NCBI RefSeq assembly: GCF_036898095.1 | Contig: NC_090751.1 | Coordinates: forward strand, 85,603,628-85,667,627 | Direction: 5' to 3' | DNA length: 64,000 nt | From: Palaemon carinicauda | Lineage: Eukaryota > Arthropoda > Malacostraca > Decapoda > Palaemonidae | In this document: positions 32,553 to 44,320 of the stretch, one piece after another | Layout of the letters: each line of letters starts with the position of its first letter | Position numbering within the stretch: position 1 is the stretch's first letter | Program-made: the position numbers and the translations under genes | Notes under the pieces: generated by a model | What the model was told of the DNA's origin: nothing | The model's database searches: none | What the model saw: the letters and a program-made list of their open reading frames with translations, nothing else

Positions 32553-33025
32553 CCTCCGCCAACGAAGTTGAAAGGAGGTTATGTTTTCGCCCTTGTTTGT
32601 CCATTTGGTTGTGAACAACTTCCTGGTGGCCATAGAGTAGAGAGACTTTCAGGGATTAATTGTTATGTTGAGACCTGAAAGTGGTTGAATTTTTAAAGTC
32701 CTAGGTCAAAGGTCAGCGTCAATGTCGAAAGAATTAACCCTAATCTTAACATTAAGTTTACATATGGCTGTCACACAGACTTTAATTACGCCTACGGTTT
32801 ATTTTGGTTCTGGGAAAGGCAATGTGCGTGACGCCAGTTAGGTGATAACTGATATGCGAGGTGAATGCAACTGAACTTTATTAAACAATCTATGAGTTTA
32901 TATACACGGACGTGCGAGCAAGAGTGTCATAAGAATTCAAACACAATCGAACATGAGCTATCATGGTTACACAGGTTGGTCTGTTAACAGTACAGCAAGC
33001 TGCTTTTGAGAAATAGCTGTCGCTA
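32553..33025 (+). repeat. CCTCCGCC repeat, copy 2, split by an insertion
   Basis: The repeat matches until about 32820 (TTCTGGGAAAGGC) and resumes at about 32999 (AGCTGCTTTTGAGAAATAGC). About 178 bp in between have no partner in the other copies. The insert contains AACTGAACTTTATTAAACAA and GTTTATATACACGGACGTGC; it could be a solo-LTR fragment, but this is not established. Confidence 0.55.
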
Positions 33026-33249
33026 TTTTATCTTGGGAGAAAAGAATGATTTTCCTCTTGAGGAAACCAAAACAGAGATCACATCATAGCTTGGTGGTGG
33101 TAGGAACCATACAACCTAGGATATTGGGTTGGCGGGTGAACTTGTATAATCGGAAATATGCCTTATTTTTTCTTAGTTTGCTTAAACCTTCAAAAATACG
33201 AATAGTTGTGAATGTATGTATTAGTATTTATACATGGCAGATCTATTTT

Positions 33250-33390
33250 AACATTGTTGCTGATCTTGAAATATTATATTTTTCATTTATTCATTTGTTT
33301 TCTTATTTCCTTTCCTCACTGGGCTATTTTCCTTGTTGCGACCCTTGGGGCTGTAGTAACCTGCGTTTCCAACTAGGGTTGTAGCTTGGC

Positions 33391-33458
<68 letters not shown>

Positions 33459-33475
33459 ATAATAATAATAATAAT
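33250..33475 (+). repeat. LINE-tail repeat copy 4 with (TAG)n(TAA)n
   Basis: The tail TCACTGGGCTATTTTCCTTG, TTGCGACCCTTGGGGCTGTA and TTTCCAACTAGGGTTGTAGC leads into about 75 bp of TAG and TAA trinucleotides. Poly-Ser/Asn frames here are artefacts. Confidence 0.65.
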
Positions 33476-33807
33476 GATAATAATAATGATGATGATATCA
33501 ACAATAATTGGTTTTATAATTATGACTTATTGATAGTTTTTTTTAGTCATGACGACGCGGATTGGCCTCCCCTGCCACAACGCAGGTCCTAACACCATTG
33601 GAAATTTTTCAATAATTGATTTAGAGAATCCAAATTATTACTTGATGAATTGAAACCTGTTCATTTCCCTCGTTTTACAATTTTATTACATTTCCTTGTC
33701 CAAAGTTTTATCCGTTGCCAAAGTTTCCCTCCACTTTTCTAAAACATATATTCACACAAGTCCCACGGGATAAAGTATCCACGCTAAACCATTATCGATA
33801 TCCTTTA

Positions 33808-34195
33808 ATTCATCATCATCATCATCTCTTCTTATATTTCGCCAGACGTCTTTATCTTAAGCTTTTAATTCAGTACTTATCCGTATTTCATCTCCTACTT
33901 CACGCTTCATAGTCCTCAGACATGTAGGTCTGGGTCTTCCAACTCTTTTAGCGCCTTGTGGAGCCCAGCTGAACGTTAAATGAACTAATCTCTCTTGGGG
34001 AGTGCAAAGAGCATACCCAAACCATTTCCATCTACCCCTCATCATGATCTCATCCACACATAGCACTCGAGTAATCCTCTTATATTTACATTTCTAATTC
34101 TTCCCTGCCATTTAACTCCCAATATCCTTCTGGGGGCTTTGCTCTCAAATCTACAAAATCTGTTGGATATTGTTTCATTGTTTGTTTCATCTATT
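33808..34195 (-). pseudogene. LINE 3' fragment (RTE-like), C-terminal coding part
   Basis: The minus strand encodes RFESKAPRRILGVKWQGRIR, then after a stop WKWFGYALCTPQERLVHLTF, SWAPQGAKRVGRPRPTCLRT and MKREVGDEIRI. This is the typical C-terminus of decapod endonuclease-reverse transcriptase LINEs. It ends in a (GAT)n tail at 33808-33825. 5'-truncated and interrupted, hence inactive. Confidence 0.75.
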
Positions 34196-34524
34196 GAATT
34201 ACTTTCTGAAATTTACCCACCTGTCAACACCCACATGTTTTTATCAAATGATCGATAAATAGTTTTATTTTTTCTTGCCAAATTACCGTCTTAAAGTCGA
34301 ATAGAAAATATGATATTCGTGTCGTGACCTTTCTAAATTTATGAATTATGAATGCCTATTCTTCGTATTTTAGATGTTCCTGAATTCAAATCATGCTATT
34401 TTAAGTGAAGGAGGAGGAGTCTGTTCGTGACAGAATCCTCTCTTGTGTTTAATGTCGTCCGTCAGATTATTGGGTCTGTTTTTTTACCATTAAATTTTTT
34501 CCAAGGGCCTTAAAGGTTATGTTA
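34196..34524. other. no gene recognised
   Basis: Unique-looking sequence between the LINE fragment and a trinucleotide tract. Confidence 0.4.
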
Positions 34525-34609
34525 TTTTTATTATTCTTTTTATTATTATTATTATTATCATTTATTTTTATTATTATCATTTATTTTTATTATTGTTATC
34601 ATTCATTGC

Positions 34610-34640
<31 letters not shown>

Positions 34641-34830
34641 GTTATTATTATTATTATTTGTTTTATTATTATTATTATTTCTGTTTTATTATTATTATTG
34701 TTTCTGTTTTATTATTATTGAATATTATTTCGGTTTTATTGATATTAATTATTATTTCTGTTTTATTGTTATCATTCATTGGTTTTCGAATGATTTTATC
34801 ATTCATTATTATTATTGTTTTTATTATGTT
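34525..34830. repeat. imperfect (TTA)n tract
   Basis: About 300 bp of ATT/TTA with TTTCTGTTTTATTATTATTA-type interruptions. The long hydrophobic frames are artefacts. Confidence 0.9.
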
Positions 34831-35107
34831 AACGAGTCCTGGCCTTGCCTTAAAAGCTCCAAAAACCGTTTTCTTATGCAAAGAAAAAACAAAACTAGGA
34901 AATAGAAGTAGAAATGATAGGAATGATGATTAATAAAGCTTGAGATAAAGGAATGAATATAGATTTTAGTTCAGAAATAAGACGAAAACTCGAGACATAC
35001 GGTCTTTCTCCAGCGCTAAGGTGATTTACAGAATCAACGGTTATTTAGGCCGCTGATGAGTCTAATTTGTAGCAGTGTAAAGAAACTTGGTGTTGTTAAA
35101 GTTATTA

Positions 35108-35452
35108 CCTCCGCCAACGAAGTTGGGAGGAGTTTATATTTTCACCTCTGTTCGTCCGTTTGTTTGCGAACAATTTCCTGTCCACAATTTTACTCATAGA
35201 GTAGTGAAACTTTCAGGGGTTAATTGTTATGCTGAGACGTGGAAGTGATTCAATTTTGAAAGTTGCTCAAGGTCAAGGTTGAGCAAAAGGTCGACCGAAT
35301 TAAGCCTAACCTTAACCCCAAGTTCGCACATAGGTTGTCACACAAGAATTCAAATACACCTGCGGTTTAAATTGAATCTGAGAAAGGCGAGCTGGTTTTG
35401 AGAAATAAGCTGCCGGTGCGGAGGTCTGCACTCTCAAAGCGCTTTTTTTTTT
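35108..35452 (+). repeat. CCTCCGCC repeat, copy 3
   Basis: CCTCCGCCAACGAAGTTGGG through GTGAAACTTTCAGGGGTTAA and TCAAGGTCAAGGTTGAGCAA to GCGGAGGTCTGCACTCTCAA, then a T-run. The least damaged copy in the window. Confidence 0.7.
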
Positions 35453-35754
35453 AACAATATTTCATTCTTTTACTAAGTAAGTGGGGAGTATAGCCTCGAC
35501 TTTCCATTTGTTTCCCTTTCATGATAAAAATCCGTTTTGTATGTGTTTTTTGATCTATGTGTTTATGGCGTCGTGGAAATCGAATCAGGTTTTTGGAGGT
35601 CGTTTTGGCCAATTTTATGGCGATGGGACGTCAGATGTTCCGGGGGGAAACGTCGTCTCGGCAAGATTTATAAAAGGTTTTAGATATGAATTTGTGGATT
35701 CTTCTCATCATTTGATGTGATCAAATAGGCCACGTACAGGAAAATGAATTTTTT
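35453..35754. other. short unexplained frame, gene not supported
   Basis: A plus frame at about 35565-35720 (ATGGCGTCGTGG: MASWKSNQVFGGRFGQFYGD and onward) is richer in G+C than its surroundings. It has no partner copy to compare and no splice context I can support. Confidence 0.2.
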
Positions 35755-36135
35755 TTTTCGTTTGAATGATCTTCTTGTATTGTTCCGGGATGAATTTTCA
35801 TCTTGTAATGAGGTGGAATTGATATGCATCTTGTATTGTTCTGGTATGATGCTTCATCTTGTATTGTTTTGGGATGAGTCTCTATCTTGTATTGTTTTTG
35901 GATTAATCTCCTTCTTGAAATGTTGCAGGGGGAATCTGCATCTCATATTCTGGTATGAATCTTCGTCTTTTGTTGTTTTGGGACGAATTTCTGTCTTGTT
36001 TCGTTCTAGGTTTAAACTTTTTATCTCGTGTTGTTCTTGGATGGATCTTCATTTTGTATTGTTCTTTTTTGGTGGTTGAATCATCACCCTGTATATTTTG
36101 GATGAATCTACATGTGTTATGGTGGGATGAATTTG
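35755..36135. repeat. 28-bp minisatellite, about 12 degenerate units
   Basis: Units resemble GTTTTGGGATGAATCTTCAT followed by CTTGTATT, for example at 35779, 35839 and 35867. Substitutions and small indels are frequent. The 111-codon frame through it is a by-product of the repeat. Confidence 0.75.
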
Positions 36136-36282
36136 TTAAGTATTTACGTTGCTGACTTTGTGTACATTCTCTTAATTTCTGTTGTTAATTTCTCAACGAT
36201 TTTATCAACATCTAGTTTAATTTTTTTAATGTCCATCCACTGATTTGTCTCCATAACTTTAAATGTTTTTAATAAATCTTTT

Positions 36283-36652
36283 TACCACCGCTTCGTTGGA
36301 GATGGAGCTTATGTTATACACCCTTTTTGTGTGTGTGTTTGTTTGTGAACAGCTTCTTGGCCACAATTTTAATCGCAGAATAATGCAACTTGCGGGGATT
36401 AACTGTTATGTAAAAGCTGGAAATGATTAAATTTCGGAAGGTCACGGTCAGGCCAAATGTTCAAATCACGTAATCGGCTATAAGTTTGGACAACGTTGTG
36501 TCAGACTTCAAACTTGGTTCATATTTAAGTGTATGAAAATCCATGCCAATTAATACATGTTAAGGTCTAAGGTCAAGGTTAAGGTCGAGCAAAAGGTCGG
36601 GAAATAAGCTGCCGCAGCGGAGGTCTGTGCTGTACTGAGTGCCCCTTTTGTT
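36283..36652 (+). repeat. CCTCCGCC repeat, copy 4
   Basis: Diverged head ACCACCGCTTCGTTGGAGAT, then CAGCTTCTTGGCCACAATTT, AAATCCATGCCAATTAATAC, GCGGAGGTCTGTGCTGTACT. It shares with copy 1 a central block that copies 2 and 3 lack, so at least two subfamilies exist. Confidence 0.7.
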
Positions 36653-37098
36653 CATAATTCTTTTGTTTTTTTGTTTTAACTTTTTACTGACGTTAAAAAG
36701 CATTCCCTTTCCACTTTCCATATCTTGTGCGCTATCATCTATGGATGCAAATGTCGAGTTATTTAGATGACATTTCTTACCCTGCTTCGTAGTTGATGCT
36801 GATTAGGGAGTCGTTAGATACATATGTATCTTCTCGAAATATCTTTCTGCCTTACTAATGTTTTTCAGATGTCCTCTTCTATATTTTAGTTTTCGATAGT
36901 TACATTTATATGTCTTTCAGTCTCCTATCTCTTGTGGGGAATTAAATCAACATTCCTCTTGTCAAGTTCATGTTAGTGTGGTTTTTTAATCTATTCTCTT
37001 TAAAGCCTTCATAACCTCACTGTGTTATATGCAGTTGCTTTTCAGTTATTTAATCACAATTGCTTCATGTATATGTCAGTTTCTATCTTTACTTGCAC

Positions 37099-37099
<1 letters not shown>
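36653..37099. other. no gene recognised
   Basis: AT-rich unique-looking sequence with no supported feature. Confidence 0.4.

Positions 37100-37174
<75 letters not shown>
37100..37174. repeat. (GA)n microsatellite
   Basis: GA dinucleotides with one interruption (AGAGGAGAG). Confidence 0.95.
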
Positions 37175-37177
<3 letters not shown>

Positions 37178-37246
37178 GTTGATTTAAGATTAGCAACAGT
37201 ACACGATCATATAATTTTCTTATATTCAACTTCGTTATGGATCTAA

Positions 37247-38377
37247 TGGATCTCCAATGCAGTACAGAAATCCCTTGATTGTGGTCGGGAAGTTCGTATG
37301 ATTGGCCTTGATTTTAGTGCTGCCTTTGACCGTGTTAATTATGAGGCCCTTGTTTTCAAACTGAAACAGTTGGGAGTGGGTGGGTCGTTTCTTAGCATTA
37401 TTATTGATTTTTTAAGTAGTAGATCTCAAAGAGTTGTTGTTGATGGGCACCATAGTGAGTATAGGAATGTGATATCCGGTGTTCCACAGGGTAGTGTTCT
37501 TGGCCCATTACTTTTCATACTATATACACATGACATGTGGTTTGGCCTAGAAAATAAGCTTGTTGCATATGCAGATGATGCTACTCTCTTTGCATCAATT
37601 CCATCCCCTGAATGTAGATCTGGGGTTAGTGAATCCCTTAATAGAGATTTAGCTAAAATTAGTGCATGGTGCAAATTATGGGGTATGAAGTTGAATCCTA
37701 ACAAAACTCAAAGTATGATTGTAAGTAGGTCAAGGACGGTGGCTCCTCAACATCCGGATCTCAGTATTGATAATGTTTCTTTAAATTTGTATGACTCTTT
37801 CAAAATTTTAGGCGTGATTCTTGACAGCAAATTTACTTTTGAGAAACATATAAGGTCTGTGTCTTCTTCAATTGCACAAAAAATTGGCTTATTGAGAAAG
37901 TCTTTTAAGATATTCGGTGATCAATCTATTCTGAAGAAGTGTTTTAATTCTTTTATTCTACCTTGTTTTGAGTATTGTTCTCCTGTCTGGTCTTCAGCTG
38001 CTGATTCTCATCTTAATTTGTTGGACAGAAACTTACGGTCTATTAAATTTCTTATTCCTGATCTAGATATTAATCTCTGGCACCGTCGATCAATTAGTTC
38101 ATTATACATGTTGCATAAGATTTTTCATAACTCTGACCATCCTTTACATTCAGATCTCCCTGGACAATTCTATCCTGTTCGTAATACTAGGCAGGCAGTT
38201 AATTCTAATAGCCAGGCCTTCTCCATCATAAGACTCAATACTACGCAGTACTCTAGAAGTTTTATTCCAGCTGTTACCAAGTTGTGGAATGATCTTCCTA
38301 ATCGGGTTGTTGAATCAGTAGAACTTCAAAAGTTCAAAGTTGGAGCAAATGCTTTTTTGTTGACCAGACGGACATGA
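37247..38377 (+). CDS. LINE reverse transcriptase, 5'-truncated, open frame
   Basis: The frame is open from TGG at 37247 to the TGA at 38375-38377; the first in-frame ATG is at 37298 (359 codons). It contains LDFSAAFDRVNYEAL with the first catalytic Asp, GVPQGSVLGPLLF, YADDATL with the two further Asp, WGMKLNPNKTQSM and the thumb-like region FKILGVILDSKF. The C-terminal motif is FIPAVTKLWNDLP. This is a Jockey/CR1-like non-LTR retrotransposon reverse transcriptase, which copies its RNA into DNA at a nick. The endonuclease and the N-terminal reverse transcriptase motifs are missing, so the copy is 5'-truncated and cannot move alone. The undamaged frame indicates a recent insertion. Its 3' region carries the tail shared by the dispersed repeats at 17885, 20048, 31087 and 33250. 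Confidence 0.85.
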   Translation, partial: WISNAVQKSLDCGREVRMIGLDFSAAFDRVNYEALVFKLKQLGVGGSFLSIIIDFLSSRSQRVVVDGHHSEYRNVISGVPQGSVLGPLLFILYTHDMWFGLENKLVAYADDATLFASIPSPECRSGVSESLNRDLAKISAWCKLWGMKLNPNKTQSMIVSRSRTVAPQHPDLSIDNVSLNLYDSFKILGVILDSKFTFEKHIRSVSSSIAQKIGLLRKSFKIFGDQSILKKCFNSFILPCFEYCSPVWSSAADSHLNLLDRNLRSIKFLIPDLDINLWHRRSISSLYMLHKIFHNSDHPLHSDLPGQFYPVRNTRQAVNSNSQAFSIIRLNTTQYSRSFIPAVTKLWNDLPNRVVESVELQKFKVGANAFLLTRRT

Positions 38378-38625
38378 GTCTTTTTATAGTTTATATATGA
38401 CATTTTTGTTGTTGACGTTGTTAATAGTTTATATATGATATATCTCTTTTGACATTACTTTTTTTAGAATGATTTATTGTTAATTTGTTCTCTTCAGTTA
38501 TTTATTTCCTTATTTCCTTTCCTCACTGGGCTATTTTTCCCTATTGGAGCCCCTGGGCTTATAGCATCTTGCTTTTCCAATTAGGGTTGTAGCTTGGATA
38601 GTAATAATAATAATAATAATAATTC
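38378..38625 (+). mobile_element. 3' untranslated region and (TAA)n tail of the LINE
   Basis: TCACTGGGCTATTTTTCCCT, ATTGGAGCCCCTGGGCTTAT, AGCATCTTGCTTTTCCAATT, AGGGTTGTAGCTTGGATAGT and then (AATAAT)n. This defines the tail consensus for the dispersed repeats in the window. Confidence 0.75.
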
Positions 38626-38674
38626 ATAAGCGAGTTTAACGTCTCCTTTGCACTTAATTTGAGATACTTTTTTG

Positions 38675-38679
<5 letters not shown>

Positions 38680-38734
<55 letters not shown>

Positions 38735-38857
38735 TGTATATATGAATAAATAGATAACTATATACATGGAAGGTTTGGTGGATGAAGATCCTTTTGATAG
38801 AAGGCATTGGAGATAATTCATCAGGGAACCGACCCCATAATGTAGGCTTGACGAGGA

Positions 38858-38894
<37 letters not shown>

Positions 38895-39045
38895 TATACA
38901 CATATACATATATATACAGTATATATATATATATATATATAATGTGTGTGTGTGTGTGTGTATCATGAGTATAGTTTTTGTCGATAACAGTTATGGTAAA
39001 AATATTCTCTGCTTGTATATATATATATATATATATATACATATG
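38680..39045. repeat. (TC)n, (TA)n and (TG)n microsatellites
   Basis: (TC)n at 38681-38720, TA runs at 38860-38885, 38925-38940 and 39018-39040, TG at 38943-38962. Frames here are artefacts. Confidence 0.95.
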
Positions 39046-39584
39046 AGTTCATTTTTTCGATGTTTCTATATTTTATACTCCAATAACTCGAGAATTGTCA
39101 TAGCGTCACTGTAAACATAAATTCTCCCGTTTGCATAGAAAGGCACTTGTGTATATTTCACACGCAAACGAAGGTCCCTCTAGTGGGAGTGATACATTTA
39201 ATGCTAAAGGGCATCCTGTAATCCTACCAACTACAGCTGTATTTGATGACATTCAACTGTTGTCCTGCCTCTTCTAAATGTTTATTAGTCCTTTTAGACG
39301 TTTCATTTCTTTTGTACTATTTTTCATTGATTTTTGTTGTCTTTCATTTTGCTATTTATTTATTTATTTTTTTTTGTGGGTACGTGTTTGCTATGTATAT
39401 TGAATGAGTTGATAAAAAGATAAGATCACAGATAATTAACTTATTACCCCCCCCCCCCCCTTGACACCGTTCTTTATATCCTGTCAGTTTTCGTTATAAT
39501 TTTCCTCATTCATATTTGTATTCTTAAAGTGTACGCAACCCGTCATGAATGACAATTAAAAATTTAAATAGATAAGCACTTCGA
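39046..39584. other. no gene recognised
   Basis: AT-rich sequence with a 14-base C-run at 39447-39460. Nothing else noted. Confidence 0.4.
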
Positions 39585-39770
39585 GATTCGACTCCTCCCA
39601 CACCCTTCCCCTTTCCTCTTGGGGTACCCCCCTCTCACCAGGGTATGAATGTTCCCTCTTTCCCTTACCCGAGGGACGGGAGAGGCCGAGTAGTTATACG
39701 TCTGTCAGTGCTGCTAAGCTTGACCGTAAACATATATATTTAACTAAACACTTGCTCTTTATTATCTGGG
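39585..39770 (+). repeat. dispersed repeat family, member 2
   Basis: Contains CTCTCACCAGGGTATGAATG, GAGGGACGGGAGAGGCCGAG, TAGTTATACGTCTGTCAGTG and CACTTGCTCTTTATTATCTG. It is homologous, with many differences, to the reverse complement of 25285-25525. It lies just before the assembly gap. Confidence 0.55.
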
Positions 39771-39814
39771 GAGCTCTTACCCTCTCATCGTAGTTAGTTA
39801 CTCTTGATGATATT

Positions 39815-40314
39815 NNNNNNNNNNNNNNNNNNNNNNNNNNNNNNNNNNNNNNNNNNNNNNNNNNNNNNNNNNNNNNNNNNNNNNNNNNNNNNNNNNNNNN
39901 NNNNNNNNNNNNNNNNNNNNNNNNNNNNNNNNNNNNNNNNNNNNNNNNNNNNNNNNNNNNNNNNNNNNNNNNNNNNNNNNNNNNNNNNNNNNNNNNNNNN
40001 NNNNNNNNNNNNNNNNNNNNNNNNNNNNNNNNNNNNNNNNNNNNNNNNNNNNNNNNNNNNNNNNNNNNNNNNNNNNNNNNNNNNNNNNNNNNNNNNNNNN
40101 NNNNNNNNNNNNNNNNNNNNNNNNNNNNNNNNNNNNNNNNNNNNNNNNNNNNNNNNNNNNNNNNNNNNNNNNNNNNNNNNNNNNNNNNNNNNNNNNNNNN
40201 NNNNNNNNNNNNNNNNNNNNNNNNNNNNNNNNNNNNNNNNNNNNNNNNNNNNNNNNNNNNNNNNNNNNNNNNNNNNNNNNNNNNNNNNNNNNNNNNNNNN
40301 NNNNNNNNNNNNNN
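39815..40314. other. assembly gap, exactly 500 N
   Basis: A round 500 suggests a fixed placeholder inserted by a scaffolding program rather than a measured distance. The right copy of the duplication starts at the first base after it. Confidence 0.98.
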
Positions 40315-40555
40315 CTACAATGCAAAACAATTCCTGTCAAAATAATCAAGTGTGAGAGTGTTTTGTAAGAGATTAAAAAAAACAGAACACTTTTTAACCA
40401 TACATCCGCCAGGGTCACTCAACAATAAATAAATTATAAGGTTAGGAAGCGTTACATTTCTTTCACAAATATTAAGAAGCTGAAGTAAAAGACAGAATCT
40501 AACCAACAAGGGAACACCCCAAGAAATAAAAAAAAAAATGCAATGATTAATCCAA

Positions 40556-40881
40556 ATCAACCATTTTTGGTATCGTCCCTGACTGATGAACGCCAGACTG
40601 AAGTTCGAGTCCCGCTCAATCTTGTTAGTTTCTTTGGTCGCTGCAACCTCACCATCCTTGCGAGCTAAAGATGGGGGGGGGGTGAGGGAGCGTATAGGTC
40701 TACCTGCCGAGTCATCAACAGCCATTGCCTGGCCCTCCTTGGTCCTAGCTTGGGTGGAGAGGGGGCTTGGGCGCTGATACATGTCATATATGATAAGTTT
40801 CTAGGGCATTGTCCTACTAAATAGGGCAATGTCACTGTCCCTTGCCCCTGCCTTCATGAGAAGCCTTTAAACCTTTAAATT
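40556..40881 (+). mobile_element. tRNA-like SINE, right copy
   Basis: Counterpart of 28620-28945. Here the B-box region reads AAGTTCGAGTCCCGCTC, so the two copies differ inside the pol III promoter (GGTTCGAGTCT against AGTTCGAGTCC). A run of nine G at about 40676 is longer than on the left. Confidence 0.65.
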
Positions 40882-41611
40882 TCTTTTACTAACAGGGCAC
40901 ATCAATACAGTGGAGAAAAAGAATTACCTCTCTTGACTTCATTAACGACAATGAAAAAATAAAAATTACACTAAAAAGAGGGTAAAAAGTCATTGAATAT
41001 AAATAGGAAGCATCTAACTAGTACTTGTATATCTCTTGAACTCTGGAGCACTGACTCTAATCAAAACGATGAACTGTCTTTGCTAATCGAGAAAGTGACA
41101 TCGTGGCCCCTCGACAAAATAACCTAAATGCCTAAAAAGGTTTTCTAAGACGTGCTCAATAACCGTAACCTTTAAAGGGAGAACATAAACCTTGGCTGAA
41201 AAGAAACCAGAGATAACACAAGCAAGGATTTAAGCATTGAGAAATCTAGACAAAGAATGGGAGAGCACATTATTGGAAAGAATTCTGAGATGTAAGGGAT
41301 ACACCAAGGGACGGGAAGATAGAAGATTAAAGTGTATAAACAAAAAGATATAAATTGCGTTGATGAAATCATTATAGTATCATTTTTTCCATAGTCATGC
41401 AAAATTTAAGTCTTCCTAAAAGTCATTTTTAGCAGAAGGTACGGAGGGTGTGCCATTAATATATTTATATTTACAGGTAATGAACACCTTCCGAAAAACT
41501 GTATGGTACATTCTTAAATAATAAGAACATGTAAGCATGGTAACCCAAAGTCGAAGATGGAGAATTATTCAGTACACAAGAAATTGTGGGAAAGATTCAA
41601 GTCTTTAAAGG

Positions 41612-41836
41612 CCACTCATGAATGACCGAGGCAAGGAACAGTGACAGTACAATATCAAGCAGGACAATGCCCCACAGACTGACCATATATACATATGATC
41701 AGCACCCAAGCTAGGAACATGGAGAGCCAGGCAATGGTCGCTGATGACTCAGAAGGTAGACGTATGGCTCTCCCAAACGCCCGATCCATAGTTCACAAGG
41801 ATGGCGAGGTTGCAGCGACCAAATGAACTAACGAGT
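41612..41836 (-). mobile_element. 5'-truncated SINE, right copy
   Basis: Counterpart of 27644-27895, with several substitutions (for example GGCACTGT-type changes near 41640). Confidence 0.6.
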
Positions 41837-42754
41837 TAGTAATAAGACAAGGCAAGCTTAGATTCAAAGAAACAAACATGGGAAAAATAATGATAATTTT
41901 TATACACAACTTCGACACAATCTTCACTATTGTTTGTTTATCCAATTATGTATTGCTTATAGAAATATAAATAAAACATTTATCTTTATCGAGAAATACC
42001 AACACTGGCTTAGTACTGCATTTAATGACTTAACAAGAATGTTCCCCAAAAAACATTATCACATGAAGTCCACTTAAAATGATAGATCTAAAAAGTCAAA
42101 GCACACTAAAATATATGAGAGCGAAGAGAATGCATAACTACTCACATGTAAAAAAAAAAAAAAAAAAAATATTTAATGTGTAAAAAAAAAAATTCGATTA
42201 CTCACAAAATGTAAACGTGAATTTAAGTATCAAGAAATATTTTGTATGTGAGAGAGGGAAGAATCTCTAAAATATTTAACGGGGCAATAAAGTCATAAAA
42301 AATTATACTCCCAGAGATTTCCCGTATAAAACAACGGTCGCAAAATAAAGGTTACCCCGTTTAAAAAGAAAACCATTTTCTACGTCCGCTTACCATGAAT
42401 TTATCATACCTAATTATGTCAAGTTTAATGAGAAAGACCAGAAATAAAAATAAACAGCTACTAGAAAATAAGAGGGAACATATAAATTCGCATTTAATAC
42501 CCCTAAACGAAAACATCACATCTCAGCCACCTTTTCTAGATGATTTAAAACAGGCAAAAGGAGAGAAAAGGGTTTATAATGTATCTCACACGGCTCCTTA
42601 AAAGTCGGCCGATATCAATTATGCAAATTAAAAACTCAAACGGGGAATTTTCGTCTTACCAATATTCCAGGGGGCAAGAAAATTATAGCATTAAATCAAC
42701 CACAAGACATAACCGGCAAAAATATATTAATTAAAAGAGGCAATTATGAATAAA

Positions 42755-42985
<231 letters not shown>

Positions 42986-43449
42986 CATACATACATGGAG
43001 GTTCAAAAGTAGGTGGCCAGTAAATAATTACATTATTTTGAGAATACATATAAATACAATAATATTTACTAACACAATTATTGTACTGAAAATTAAATTT
43101 TATTTTGAACAATAACAAGAAAACAAATATCACCGATACATAAACCTATTCCACATACTGTCCACATACCTTTGGACCACCCTGTGCATTTAACCCATTG
43201 GTCACTTCACGTTCCTACGTAATATTCATTAGCAGTGCGTTGAAACTAACTAACCATTATAATAAAGTAAATGCCATCAGTCTTTACCCACCAAGATTTG
43301 ACAGGATATATGAAGGAATTCAAAGGTTTAAATAATGTAAATCTTTTTTTCAAGATTCTTTTGAAGACTTTGACTTATATGATTGGCTGCGTTCAGTTCT
43401 TATCCAGTGGTCAATTTTTTTCCTTCCTAAATATATAAATACTAACACA

Positions 43450-43560
<111 letters not shown>

Positions 43561-44074
43561 TGTGTGTGTATGCATGAGAGAGAGGGAGAGCGAGCGGAAC
43601 ACACTAACATGAAACTATAAAGTTTTATAGCACTTGGCGAAGGCAAGCCTCTGACATTTCATTTTTGCGGGAAAGACATTTGCAACTTAACGTTGGAGAA
43701 AAATAATAGCTTGATACTGCCCGTCGTTGGAAACCTAATGACATAAGCTAAGCGGTATTATTTCTCTTCTAAAGGGAAAATAAAAAAATAGATTAATACT
43801 GACATGTTTTAATGGAAACTATCTGGTCTCTTAAACATTCGCTTTCTTTTTTCACCACATCCACACAATCCCTTTCAATCTGGGTGATGTAAGTTATGAA
43901 AGGACCTAGGGCATGGGCTATGCAATTTTACATCCTGAATGGTTATTATAAATATCCAAAATGAGAATGAAAAACACACACACTCATGTATATACCCTAC
44001 ACTAATGTACGCGACACGTCAAACATGACTTCGAAATGTTTAGATACTGTAGATATGCACACATACAGATTCAA

Positions 44075-44320
44075 CCCTTCCCACCCCCTCCACCTTTCCT
44101 AATTGCAGCACGGCAGTTTTGGTTTCCGGGTGTACCTCTCATGGTAGCCTAGCCCCTCTCACCACGGTATGACTACTCCCTCTACCCAAATCCGGAGGGA
44201 TGGAGAGAGACTAAGCAGTTATGCGTCAAGCAATGCCGCTAAGCGTGACAGGAAAGATATATTTACATATATAGCCAGACACTCGCTCTTTATTATATAA
44301 GGGAGGCGTGTGCATATACT
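44075..44320 (+). repeat. dispersed repeat family, right copy of member 1
   Basis: Counterpart of 25285-25525. It keeps CTCTCACCACGGTATGACTA and CACTCGCTCTTTATTATATA. Confidence 0.55.

Noticed and set aside
35481..35720. Frame containing MASWKSNQVFGGRFGQF in a locally GC-richer patch
   Set aside because: No second copy to test conservation, no splice sites, and it runs into a minisatellite.
39794..40418. Frames across the N run
   Set aside because: They consist of unknown bases and carry no information.
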